DNA from: an uncultured Christensenella sp.
GTDB lineage: Bacteria; Bacillota; Clostridia; Christensenellales; Borkfalkiaceae
Reading direction: 5' to 3'
Assembly (NCBI GenBank): GCA_910585235.1
Contig: CAJUCM010000031.1
Coordinates: 1 to 14,042 of the forward strand
Length of the DNA: 14,042 nucleotides
How positions within the stretch are numbered: position 1 is the first letter of the stretch; each line of letters begins with the position of its first letter. Positions 1 through 7,083 of this stretch are shown in pieces. The position numbers and the translations under genes were made by a program. The notes below the pieces were generated by a model. It worked only from the letters and a program-made list of their open reading frames with translations, ran no database searches and was not told where the DNA came from.

Positions 1-458
1 TCTACGCACCGGAACCCGAACGGCTTTAATCCCCGCGTCTTTTCCCGATCTTGCAGCGTGCGCTTTCCCGAAAAAAGCCCCTCATAGTCGGGAATAGCGG
101 GAAAGCCGATCTCGTTCTCGTAATTCCAGGTGAGCGTCATCATTCTGACGCCGCGCCCGTACAGATCGGAAAGTTTATCGAGCGAACCCTCGATCGCGCC
201 CCCTTCCTCCACGGTGAGAAGCGCGTTCACCCCCGCCGAAAGCCCGTCCGGCTCCGTTACGGGATTGATATGTTCCCGTTTGCAGAGCGCGTCAAAGGAA
301 TCAATGAGAGAAAGCGCCTCTTGAAATCTGTTTTCCCGTGAAGAGACAAAGGCGGCAAAGCACTGCAATCCGCAGTCCGCCTCCGCAAGTCTCTTTTTCG
401 TTACCTGTTTTTCTCCCTTCGCGGTCAGCGTATCGGAATGTAAATCACAGTACCGCAT
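1..458 (-). CDS. Membrane dipeptidase (peptidase family M19), 5' part, runs off the left edge
   Basis: The first 152 codons are visible. The start MRYCDLHSDTL carries the HxD zinc-ligand motif of family M19 (H7, D9). The segment around residues 82-110 (LTVEEGGAIEG, then LYGRGVRMMTLTWN) matches the family block holding the bridging glutamate (E84 or E85). GLKPFG at 143-148 matches the GLTPFG block that precedes the next histidine ligand, which lies outside the window. M19 enzymes are binuclear zinc hydrolases that cleave dipeptides; despite the name, bacterial members often lack a signal, and none is seen here. The ATG at 458 is forced because an in-frame TAA lies two codons upstream. The gene starts 68 nt after thiN with only a weak Shine-Dalgarno sequence, so it may be an operon tail or have its own promoter; no clear promoter is visible. 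The family call is firm; the substrate is unknown. Confidence 0.9.
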   Translation of the reverse strand, partial: MRYCDLHSDTLTAKGEKQVTKKRLAEADCGLQCFAAFVSSRENRFQEALSLIDSFDALCKREHINPVTEPDGLSAGVNALLTVEEGGAIEGSLDKLSDLYGRGVRMMTLTWNYENEIGFPAIPDYEGLFSGKRTLQDREKTRGLKPFGFRCV

Positions 459-526
459 AACTTATTTACTTCTGTAAAAGAGCCTCAAAACCTTTCTGAC
501 GATGTAGGGCGGACGAATACAGATAA

Positions 527-1132
527 TCAAACGGCAACCTCCTCATTGACGAATACGAGAACTTTTCCCTCCGTCGTAAACGACGCACTCTCTTCCGTGA
601 CCACGTTGGAAATTCCGCGTGTGGAACCGTAGAAAAAAGTATCGGGCATTTTATAATAGAACCCGTCACAGTCTATTATATGCGCGTTGCCGCCGAAAGG
701 TGCGACCGAGACGGTTTTTCCCTTTTCGCCGTTGAGCTCGATCCGTCCTTCCCCTGAAAAAATGCGGGAATATTCGGTGACAAGAGTCGCGCGGACGCCC
801 GCCTGACAGGCGCGGAAGAGCAGATGAAGATTTCCGATAAAGTGATCCTCCCGTCTGCCTCCCCCGCCGTAGATTTCGATTTCGGAATAGCCTGCGCCGA
901 TCGCCCGAAGCAATGCGATCTCCCCGTCGGTATAATTCTTTTCGGAGGGATACACCTCAGTGGGCGCGGGATCTGGCGTCTCCGCCAAAGAGTCGAAATC
1001 GCCGAGCGTCTCGTTGATTTTCACTTTCCCCTTTGCCCAGGCGTACGCGCCGTCGCAACAATAGACGTATGCGCCGTCCGTATCGATTTCCTTTTTGTAC
1101 GGCTCGCCGTTCAACAGTATGATCGCTTTCAA
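527..1132 (-). CDS. thiN: Thiamine pyrophosphokinase
   Basis: The 201-residue product transfers pyrophosphate from ATP to thiamine to give thiamine diphosphate, the cofactor of transketolase and 2-oxoacid dehydrogenases. Family motifs appear in order: CCDGA (26-30), GDFDS (44-48), the TDGE acidic motif (68-71), GGRREDH (91-97) followed by a helix beginning N101, and GISNV in the C-terminal beta domain. The length is typical of bacterial ThiN. The predicted start is a TTG sharing TTGA with the rpe stop (4-nt overlap), with GAGAGG and AGGGG just upstream, so it is probably translationally coupled to rpe. rpe-thiN adjacency is conserved in Firmicutes. An AT-rich 9-bp inverted repeat lies inside the gene at 652-680. 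It is the last gene of the tightly packed operon; no clear terminator follows. Confidence 0.95.
   Translation of the reverse strand: MKAIILLNGEPYKKEIDTDGAYVYCCDGAYAWAKGKVKINETLGDFDSLAETPDPAPTEVYPSEKNYTDGEIALLRAIGAGYSEIEIYGGGGRREDHFIGNLHLLFRACQAGVRATLVTEYSRIFSGEGRIELNGEKGKTVSVAPFGGNAHIIDCDGFYYKMPDTFFYGSTRGISNVVTEESASFTTEGKVLVFVNEEVAV
652..680. repeat. Perfect 9-bp AT-rich inverted repeat inside thiN
   Basis: The arms TATAATAGA (652-660) and TCTATTATA (672-680) are exact reverse complements separated by 11 nt. The repeat lies in thiN codons for the HIIDCDGFYYK region, in an otherwise GC-rich gene. It has the size and symmetry of an operator, and contains TATAAT on both strands, but no good -35 box sits 16-18 nt upstream on the minus strand. 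It may be chance; the symmetry is certain, any function is not. Confidence 0.35.
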
Positions 1133-1782
1133 CCCCTGAGCCTCTCGATCGTTTTTTGCATATCCTGCGCGCGGAATACCGTGCTTCCCGCCACGATGAC
1201 ATTCGCACCCGCGTTCAGAATCGTTCTTACATTTTCTTCGGTCACGCCCCCGTCCACCTCGATATCCATATCGGGATAACCGTTTTTGATACAGAACGAA
1301 CGGAGCGCTTCAAGGCGCGGAAGCGTCTCTTCAATAAACTTCTGCCCGCCGTAACCGGGGAACACGCTCATGACGAGGAGCATATCGGCAAACGGAACGC
1401 AGTCGAAAATTTTTTCAACGGGCGTATCGGGATTGACGACCGCGCCGCACTTCATGCCGAGCGATCTGATTTTTTTAAGATTTTCGATCAGCTTCTCCCC
1501 GCACGCCTCGTAATGGATCGTCACATAGTCCGCGCCCGCTTTTTTGAACTCTTCAAAGTGGGTTTCGGGATGCAGGACCATCAGATGACAGTCGAGCGGA
1601 AGAGAAGTATGCGGGCGGATCCCCGCTACCATTTGGTGACCGAACGTAATGGGCGGAACAAAGTTACCGTCCATGACGTCGCAGTGAACAAGATCCGCGC
1701 CGCACCGTTCTAATTTTTTGACCGTCTCGCCCGCCACCGAAAAATCGCTTGCAAGAATGCTCGGCGCAATTTTAATTTTCAT
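1129..1782 (-). CDS. rpe: Ribulose-phosphate 3-epimerase
   Basis: The 217-residue TIM-barrel enzyme interconverts ribulose 5-phosphate and xylulose 5-phosphate in the non-oxidative pentose phosphate pathway. Visible landmarks are APSILASDF at 6-14, HCDVMDG (H33 metal ligand, D35 catalytic), DCHLMV (H66 metal ligand), the phosphate-binding loop MSVFPGYGGQ at 138-147, and EVDGG with catalytic D177. The family loop usually reads MSVNPGFGGQ, so position 141 differs (F for N). The ATG at 1782 lies inside the end of rlmN, whose stop is 11 nt further on; AGAGGA about 10 nt upstream serves as ribosome binding site. The gene overlaps thiN by 4 nt. In Bacillus prpC-prkC-rsgA separates rlmN from rpe; here the two genes are fused back to back. 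Confidence 0.97.
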   Translation of the reverse strand: MKIKIAPSILASDFSVAGETVKKLERCGADLVHCDVMDGNFVPPITFGHQMVAGIRPHTSLPLDCHLMVLHPETHFEEFKKAGADYVTIHYEACGEKLIENLKKIRSLGMKCGAVVNPDTPVEKIFDCVPFADMLLVMSVFPGYGGQKFIEETLPRLEALRSFCIKNGYPDMDIEVDGGVTEENVRTILNAGANVIVAGSTVFRAQDMQKTIERLRG

Positions 1783-2836
1783 CTTTATTATCCTCTTGTT
1801 TATTTTCTAAATAACTTGCCCTCAACTGTCCGCAAGCCCCGCCGATGTCCGAGCCGAGGCTTCGGCGCAACGTTGCGGAGACGCCGCTCTTTTCGAGAAC
1901 GCCCAAAAAGCGGTAAGCCGCCTTTTCGTCCGCCGCCGCAAGCGAACGCTCTTTGACCTCGTTCAAGCGGATCAGATTGACGTGGCAGGGCTGTCCCTTG
2001 ACGAGCATTGCAAGCGCTTCGGCGTGTTCCCTGTCGCAATTCTCGCCCGCGATCAGCGTGTATTCAAAGATATACCGCCGACCCGTCTTTTGAAAATAAT
2101 AGGCGCACGCGTCCATGATCTCCGCGATCGAATAAGCCTTTGCGACCGGCATGACGCGCGCCCGTTCCCCGTCGGACGAAGCGTGCAGGGAGATCGTCAG
2201 ATTGACGGGCAAGCCCTCGTCCGCAAACCGTTTCATTGCGGGAACAATCCCGCATGTAGAGAGACTGATATTGCGCGGAGACATACAGATCCCGCCCTCC
2301 GCCGATACGTTCTTCAAAAATTTAACGACGTTTTCATAGTTGTCGAACGGTTCCCCGCTCCCCATCAGAACGGCGTTCGTCACGGCGCGGTCTTTGAGCG
2401 TTCCACCCTCCGAACGGTTGACGGCAAGGATCTGCCCCAAAATCTCGCCCGCGGTGAGATTGCGGACCAGCCCGCCGAGCGTCGAAGCGCAGAATTTACA
2501 ACCCATACGGCAGCCGACCTGCGTGGAGACGCACTGCGTGTTGCCGTATTTATAGCGCATGAACACGCCCTCTATCAAATTTCCGTCCGCAAGCTCGAAG
2601 AGAAACTTTTTCGTGCCGTCCTCTTTGGAGACAAACGTCTCTTTGATTTTAACGGGTTCGTCCTCGTACTCTTCCAAAAGCGCCCTGCGCAATGCGGAAG
2701 AGACGGGGATCTCGCTCAACCGCTTGCCCTGCATCAACCCCTCAAAGAGCTGTTTTGCGCGGAACTTCTTTTCTCCGTAGGATAAAACCAACGTTTCGAG
2801 TTCGCCAAAAGACAGATCCTGCAATATCTTTTTCAT
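1772..2836 (-). CDS. rlmN: Dual-specificity 23S rRNA/tRNA adenine-C2 methyltransferase (radical SAM)
   Basis: The 354-residue product is the radical-SAM enzyme that methylates C2 of A2503 in 23S rRNA and A37 of some tRNAs, near the ribosomal exit tunnel and the anticodon. The iron-sulfur motif CX3CX2C is CRMGCKFC (C109, C113, C116), preceded by the family block CVSTQVGC. The methyl-carrying cysteine near the C-terminus is C335 in GGACGQL. Other RlmN blocks visible are MGSGEPFDNY, RNISLSTCG and NLTISLHAS. The ATG start overlaps the upstream hydrolase stop as ATGA and has only a weak Shine-Dalgarno sequence, so coupling is likely. The C-terminal tail (NKQEDNKDEN) is charged and contains the rpe ribosome binding site. 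The gene follows rsmB in most Firmicutes; here a hydrolase separates them. Confidence 0.97.
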   Translation of the reverse strand: MKKILQDLSFGELETLVLSYGEKKFRAKQLFEGLMQGKRLSEIPVSSALRRALLEEYEDEPVKIKETFVSKEDGTKKFLFELADGNLIEGVFMRYKYGNTQCVSTQVGCRMGCKFCASTLGGLVRNLTAGEILGQILAVNRSEGGTLKDRAVTNAVLMGSGEPFDNYENVVKFLKNVSAEGGICMSPRNISLSTCGIVPAMKRFADEGLPVNLTISLHASSDGERARVMPVAKAYSIAEIMDACAYYFQKTGRRYIFEYTLIAGENCDREHAEALAMLVKGQPCHVNLIRLNEVKERSLAAADEKAAYRFLGVLEKSGVSATLRRSLGSDIGGACGQLRASYLENKQEDNKDEN

Positions 2837-3807
2837 TGGATCAATTCCGTCAACGCTTCAAATACTTCTACCATTGCGTTTTCAGAGGGCATGTGCCCCG
2901 AATCCCGCACGGTTTTACAGGTCACGTTTTCATTGCCGCACTCCTCCGCCGCCCTTTGGACGAGCGCGGTCGAAGTGACAATATCCGTATCCCCCTGTAA
3001 TATCCGATAAGGAATTTGCAAATTGTCGAGCTCTTCCGAAAGGTGAATTTTAACAAGCTCGCGCCACAAACTTTGATTTCCGCGATAACCGTTTTTGACG
3101 ACCGCCATAAAATCGCGGAAGCGGTAATCGGGGCTCGACATCAATCCTTTTACGATCCCGCCGATTTTAACGGGTTCCGAATGCTTGTTGAAATACGCAT
3201 TCGTATATTTGTTCATGTACCGAAAGAGCGTTTTCAGATTTTTGTCGAAAACCTTGTATTCGCAATCCGCACCCGTTTTGACGATCTTTGCAACCCTCTT
3301 TTGCACCTTTTTCGGCGCGGAAGAAAAGGCGTTCAATACTTCCTCGCTGAAAAAATTATTTTCAAGGAACTGCCCGTAACACAGTGCGCCGCCAAGCTTT
3401 TCGGGAATGCGCAGAGCGGTTTTTAGCGCCAAAACGCTCCCCCAGGAGATCCCGAACAGATAAATTTTATTTTGCGGAAAACGGTTTTTAATCTCCCCGA
3501 CCAGATCGCAGGTCATATCGACAAAACTGCCGATCGAAAAGGAATCGTCGATTTTACGGTTATTGATCCCGCAGCCGAGCTGATCCCAATAGACCATGAC
3601 CGCCCGATCCGTCCATTCGGGAAAGAGCCCCCGCGCGCCCACCGAGAACGGCACGGGCGAGCCGGGTCCGCCGTGCAGACAAATGACGACGGGCAAATCT
3701 TTTTTCTTGCCCTCGATCGCAATTTTCTGCGCGAATCCGCCCAAGGTTACCGTGACGACCTCGGAAATTTCACAGCTTGCAATATAATTTTTTCTCTCTT
3801 TCTTCAC
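2833..3807 (-). CDS. Alpha/beta hydrolase, proline iminopeptidase-like (family S33)
   Basis: I place the start at a GTG at 3807, which shares GTGA with the rsmB stop and has a strong GAGGAGG 5 nt upstream; this gives 324 residues. An upstream ATG at 3921 in the same frame would run deep inside rsmB and is unlikely. Visible motifs are HGGPG (45-49, oxyanion hole), WDQLGCG (74-80; the S33 family usually has WDQRGCG), the nucleophile elbow GISWGS with S121, the acid in LQGDTD (probably D275), and DSGH with H305. The catalytic triad thus looks intact. Members release N-terminal proline or other residues from peptides, or hydrolyse esters; the substrate cannot be told. There is no signal peptide, so it is probably cytosolic. 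It is not part of the canonical operon, and its base composition is somewhat more AT-rich than its neighbours (25 G/C of 60 at 3301-3360), consistent with later insertion. Confidence 0.88.
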   Translation of the reverse strand: MKKERKNYIASCEISEVVTVTLGGFAQKIAIEGKKKDLPVVICLHGGPGSPVPFSVGARGLFPEWTDRAVMVYWDQLGCGINNRKIDDSFSIGSFVDMTCDLVGEIKNRFPQNKIYLFGISWGSVLALKTALRIPEKLGGALCYGQFLENNFFSEEVLNAFSSAPKKVQKRVAKIVKTGADCEYKVFDKNLKTLFRYMNKYTNAYFNKHSEPVKIGGIVKGLMSSPDYRFRDFMAVVKNGYRGNQSLWRELVKIHLSEELDNLQIPYRILQGDTDIVTSTALVQRAAEECGNENVTCKTVRDSGHMPSENAMVEVFEALTELIQ

Positions 3808-5024
3808 TTTTGCCTCCTCATTTTCGAGACGTAAAATCCCGCGCCGAACGCCGTATCGGGCAGAAACTGCAACCCGAATTTCGTTTTGACGTGATCGAGC
3901 GGACTTGTCGTTTCTTCGCACTCAAATTCAGAATGCGCTTTGAGAAATTCCCCGACGATCCCGTCGTTCTCCTCTTTCAACAGCGAACAGGTCGAATAAT
4001 ACAGCGCGCCGCCAGCTTTCACATAACGGGAACAGTTTGCAAGTATATTTTTCTGATCCGCGCTCAACGATTGAAAATCCGGTCTCCTGAGCGCAATATC
4101 GGGATTTTCCGAGAGCGTGCCCGATCCCGAACAAGGAACGTCGCACAGAACGCCGTCGAACGCGCTCTCCCATTCGGGGCGGAACACAGAGGAATCCGCC
4201 TGCACGGGCAGAACGTTTGAAACACGCATCCGTTCCGTATAGGCGCGGATGAGCTCCACGCGGTGCGCATGAAGATCGCACGCCGTGACGCTTTTGCACT
4301 TCTTCGCAAGCAAAACGCTCTTTCCGCCCGGCGCGGCGCACGCATCGAGAAAGTTTTCACAGGGTTCGACCGTCTCCGCGATCGCCACCGAGCCGACCGA
4401 CTGAAAGGTGTAGTCTCCCGCAAAAAATCCCCCGTCGCGCGTAAAGTTTTCAAAACAAAACACTTTTTCAAAGGGCGTTTCTCTGTGCGGAGACGCAAGA
4501 TATTTTTCTTCGTTCCGCTCGAAGCGGACGGTCACGCCCGCGCTCTTTGCAAATAAAATCCGCTCGGCGCGCGCCCCATACTCCGCCTTTATTTTTTGCA
4601 CCGCAAAGAGCGGATAATTGCTTTTTACGGCAAGCCCCTCGTCCCCTGCGGGAAGGGTCACCTGCGTCTCGTCGAACCTGCGCAAAAAGGCGTTCACGAA
4701 TCCCGCCATGCCCCCTTTGCCGAGTTGTTTGAGAAGCGACACCGCCGTATCCGTCACCATATATTTGGGTTTTTTGAGGTCGATCAGCCAATACAGCGCG
4801 ATCTTCAACACGATCCTGACGCTCTGTTTGGGGCTCTTCGGCGCAAACGTGCGAATGCACAGGGAAAGATATGCGTCCCGTTCCAACACGCCGTACACCG
4901 TTCTGACGGTGCGGGAACGGAAAGCCTCTTCTGTGTCCGTTTCGGCGAGGGCGATTTTTAAGTGCGCTCCCTCCCCGTAAATTTTTGAAAGCACCCTGTA
5001 CGGGTCATAAAACGGGTTGTTCAA
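3804..5024 (-). CDS. rsmB: 16S rRNA (cytosine-967-C5) methyltransferase
   Basis: The 406-residue protein has an N-terminal NusB-like helical RNA-binding domain (about 6-120; VNAFLRRF at 110-117 is typical) and a C-terminal Rossmann methyltransferase domain. The SAM-binding motif is DACAAPGGK (227-235). The two catalytic cysteines of m5C methyltransferases are C298 in DVPCSGSGT and C346 in YYSTCS. It methylates C967 of 16S rRNA in the 30S head. The start is a TTG at 5024, lying 20 nt inside the end of fmt. The ATG at the fmt stop (ATGA) is in another frame, and the next in-frame choice (GTG, codon 11) would trim the first helix. The start is therefore less certain than the gene. The fmt-rsmB order is canonical. 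Confidence 0.95.
   Translation of the reverse strand: MNNPFYDPYRVLSKIYGEGAHLKIALAETDTEEAFRSRTVRTVYGVLERDAYLSLCIRTFAPKSPKQSVRIVLKIALYWLIDLKKPKYMVTDTAVSLLKQLGKGGMAGFVNAFLRRFDETQVTLPAGDEGLAVKSNYPLFAVQKIKAEYGARAERILFAKSAGVTVRFERNEEKYLASPHRETPFEKVFCFENFTRDGGFFAGDYTFQSVGSVAIAETVEPCENFLDACAAPGGKSVLLAKKCKSVTACDLHAHRVELIRAYTERMRVSNVLPVQADSSVFRPEWESAFDGVLCDVPCSGSGTLSENPDIALRRPDFQSLSADQKNILANCSRYVKAGGALYYSTCSLLKEENDGIVGEFLKAHSEFECEETTSPLDHVKTKFGLQFLPDTAFGAGFYVSKMRRQK
3813..3819 (-). promoter_or_regulatory. Ribosome binding site deciding the hydrolase start
   Basis: GAGGAGG on the minus strand lies 5 nt before the GTG at 3807. It sits in the final codons of rsmB (MRRQK-stop) and makes GTG 3807 far more likely than the ATG at 3921. 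Confidence 0.85.
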
Positions 5025-5928
5025 ATTTCATGCCCCCGCAGATTTTTCTGCCGTTACAGAAGTCTCTGTCGCTCATGACCTTTCCGCCCGCGGGCTGTAC
5101 GGAAGAAATGCGCACCGCGCCCTCTCCGCATTTGACGACAAATCCGCGCTTGGGGGAAGCCTCGATCACCGTTCCGAATTGTTCGACTGATTCCGTATCG
5201 ACCGCTTCCGCCATATAAAAATTGAGCGTCATTCCCCCGATCACGCCGTAGCAAAGCGGCGCGGGCGAAAGCCCGCGGATGAGCGAAGAGACCTCGGCGG
5301 CAGGGCGCGAAAAATCCGCCTGCGTGCGGGCGACCTTTCTGCAAACAAACCCCTCGCCCTGTTTTGTCAATTTGTAATCGCCCCGTTCCAAAAGCTCCAA
5401 CCCCTCGCAAATCATCTCCGCGCCGAGGCGCGCGAGCTTTTGAGTGAGCGTTCCCGCCGTGTCATTATTTTCGATCGCAAGCGGTCTTTGCAACAGCATA
5501 TCCCCCGTATCAAGCCCCAACTCCGTTTTCATGACGGTGATCCCCGTCTCCCGTTCGCCCCCGATGACCGCGCGGGCAATGGGCGCCGCCCCGCGGTAGG
5601 CGGGCAATAGCGACGCATGGACGTTCCAGACCCCTTTCGGGAATAAATCCAGAACCTCCTGCGTTAAAATCTGACCGTATGCGCAGGTGACCATAAGCTC
5701 CGCGCCGAACGCTTTCAGAGCGGAATAATCCTCTTTGAGGCGCGCGGGCTGAACGACATTCAAGCCGAGTTTTTCCGCCTCGGCTTTGACGGGCGAGGGC
5801 ATTAAAACGCCCTTTCTGCCCTGCGGTCTGTCGGGCTGGGTCAGAACGAATATTTCATGCCCTGCCGCATGGAGCGCGACGAGGGAGGGCACGGCAAATT
5901 CGGGCGTTCCCGCAAATACGATTTTCAT
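5005..5928 (-). CDS. fmt: Methionyl-tRNA formyltransferase
   Basis: The 307-residue enzyme formylates Met-tRNAfMet using 10-formyltetrahydrofolate, which marks it for translation initiation. The N-terminal start MKIVFAGTPEFAVPSL and the QPDRPQGRKG loop (31-40) are typical. The catalytic asparagine and histidine are N102 and H104 in NVHASLLPAYRGAAPI, and the catalytic aspartate is D140 in GLDTGDM. A C-terminal OB-like tRNA-binding domain occupies about 205-300. The ATG begins 2 nt after the def stop. Having fmt directly after def, which removes the same formyl group from nascent proteins, is the standard arrangement. The end overlaps the predicted rsmB start by 20 nt. Confidence 0.97.
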   Translation of the reverse strand: MKIVFAGTPEFAVPSLVALHAAGHEIFVLTQPDRPQGRKGVLMPSPVKAEAEKLGLNVVQPARLKEDYSALKAFGAELMVTCAYGQILTQEVLDLFPKGVWNVHASLLPAYRGAAPIARAVIGGERETGITVMKTELGLDTGDMLLQRPLAIENNDTAGTLTQKLARLGAEMICEGLELLERGDYKLTKQGEGFVCRKVARTQADFSRPAAEVSSLIRGLSPAPLCYGVIGGMTLNFYMAEAVDTESVEQFGTVIEASPKRGFVVKCGEGAVRISSVQPAGGKVMSDRDFCNGRKICGGMKFEQPVL

Positions 5929-5930
5929 TG

Positions 5931-6386
5931 TCAGTCCTCTGCGTCCTTGATATTCGTCGCCTTGTCGGTATAGACGACCCCGTCCAGATGATCGAATTCG
6001 TGACAGATCGCGCGCGCAAAAAATCCGCGCGCGACAAGCGAATATTTATCGCCCTTTCTGTCCTGAAACAAAATTTTGACTTTATCGGGGCGGCGCACCG
6101 TGCCGACCTTTCCGCGAATAGAAAGACACCCCTCCGGTCCCACCTGCTCCCCTTTCTGCCAGACGAACACGGGATTGATAAATTCAAAAAATCCCTCATC
6201 TACGTCCACGACCGCGACGCGCACGGGAACGCCGATCTGCGGAGCGGCAAGTCCCGCGCCGCGTTCCGCGCGGACGGTCTCTTTCAGATCGTTCAAAAGG
6301 TCATTCAGTTCCCCGTCGAATCTTGTGATCGGCTTACAGGTCTCCCTCAATACGGGATCGCCGATCTGCACCACTTCTTTTATCAT
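5931..6386 (-). CDS. def: Peptide deformylase
   Basis: The 151-residue metalloenzyme removes the N-terminal formyl group from nascent polypeptides. All three motifs are intact: GAGLAAPQ (43-50), EGCLSI with metal ligand C87, and HEFDH with H129, E130 and H133. The length fits the short type I form. GAGGCGG about 6 nt before the ATG is a good ribosome binding site. It is followed after 2 nt by fmt. The 31-nt gap after the SIMPL-domain gene is the only spacer on its upstream side, so it probably depends on the operon promoter. A perfect CG-rich inverted repeat lies in the codons just before the HEFDH motif (6008-6034). Confidence 0.97.
   Translation of the reverse strand: MIKEVVQIGDPVLRETCKPITRFDGELNDLLNDLKETVRAERGAGLAAPQIGVPVRVAVVDVDEGFFEFINPVFVWQKGEQVGPEGCLSIRGKVGTVRRPDKVKILFQDRKGDKYSLVARGFFARAICHEFDHLDGVVYTDKATNIKDAED
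6008..6034. repeat. Perfect 9-bp CG inverted repeat within def
   Basis: TCGCGCGCG (6008-6016) and CGCGCGCGA (6026-6034) are exact reverse complements around a 9-nt loop. In the mRNA this gives a very stable stem with a U-rich loop. It encodes the ARGFFARAI region immediately upstream of the catalytic HEFDH. The alternating CG tracts may follow simply from GC-rich alanine/arginine codons. Confidence 0.4.
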
Positions 6387-6417
6387 ATTTCCGCCTCGTT
6401 ATTCCGTATTTGCGATC

Positions 6418-7068
6418 TCACGCAATTTCCCAGATCAGCGTCACCGTATCGGAAACGTTGATATTGTCGGGATGAATATCCATGGGCGCGCACCTCGCCG
6501 CCAGACATTTCTCTTCCATTTTATACGCCGTAGGCGAAACAAGCTGTAATTCGCCCCAGTTGTAATCTATTTTTTGGAGCGCGCCCAACCGCACGCCCGC
6601 CGCCTTGGCTAAAATCTTTGCCCTTTGGGTCGCATTTTCGACCGCCGAAACGAGAAGCGTTTCTTTGACGGCGCTCTGATCCTTTACGGAAAACCCGATC
6701 GAAAACCTCGGATTCGCCTTACAGTTTGCAATCGCGGTCAGAACTTCGTTGAGCTTGTTCATATCAAAGTCAAATTCCAATTTTAACGAATGATCGACCT
6801 CGAATCCCGCAAAAACGTTCTGATAGTTCCCGTTCTGATCTTTTACGCTCTCATAGCGGGAACGGACGTTGAAATCCGTCGTCTTCAAATCGCTCTTTTC
6901 AAACCCTGCAACCAACAACGCCGAGCGCAAATCTTCGATCTGCGCGGAGGCAGTCTCCATTGCCCGATCGTACTTTTTGTCGGTCGCCGCAAGCGTCATG
7001 CCGATCACCGTCAGATCGGGACTTACGCTGACCTTACCGAGCCCTTTTACAACAATCGTTCTGTCCAT
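6418..7068 (-). CDS. SIMPL-domain protein (DUF541, YggE-like), cytosolic
   Basis: The 216-residue product begins MDRTIVVKGLGKVSVSPDLT, the typical opening strand pair of the SIMPL/DUF541 fold. The central pattern FAGFEVDHSLKLEF (about 90-103), the helix ENATQRAKILAKAAGV and the end VSDTVTLIWEI also fit. Many bacterial members (E. coli YggE) are exported; this one has no signal peptide or membrane segment, so it should stay in the cytosol. The biochemical role of the family in bacteria is poorly defined; links to oxidative stress and, for the mammalian namesake, to IRAK/NF-kB signalling have been reported. GAGGAGG 7 nt before the ATG is a strong ribosome binding site. The gene starts 15 nt after the TIR/LRR gene, and together they form a two-gene insertion between priA and def relative to Bacillus. 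Confidence 0.88.
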   Translation of the reverse strand: MDRTIVVKGLGKVSVSPDLTVIGMTLAATDKKYDRAMETASAQIEDLRSALLVAGFEKSDLKTTDFNVRSRYESVKDQNGNYQNVFAGFEVDHSLKLEFDFDMNKLNEVLTAIANCKANPRFSIGFSVKDQSAVKETLLVSAVENATQRAKILAKAAGVRLGALQKIDYNWGELQLVSPTAYKMEEKCLAARCAPMDIHPDNINVSDTVTLIWEIA

Positions 7069-7083
7069 ATAAATTCCTCCTCG

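Noticed and set aside
466..669. Small minus-strand open frame between thiN and the dipeptidase
   Set aside because: Most of it lies inside thiN in another frame; the product (Arg-rich) resembles shadow translation and has no family features.
2833..3921. Longer version of the hydrolase starting at ATG 3921
   Set aside because: The extra 38 residues lie wholly within rsmB and look like out-of-frame translation, while GTG 3807 has a strong ribosome binding site and a GTGA overlap.
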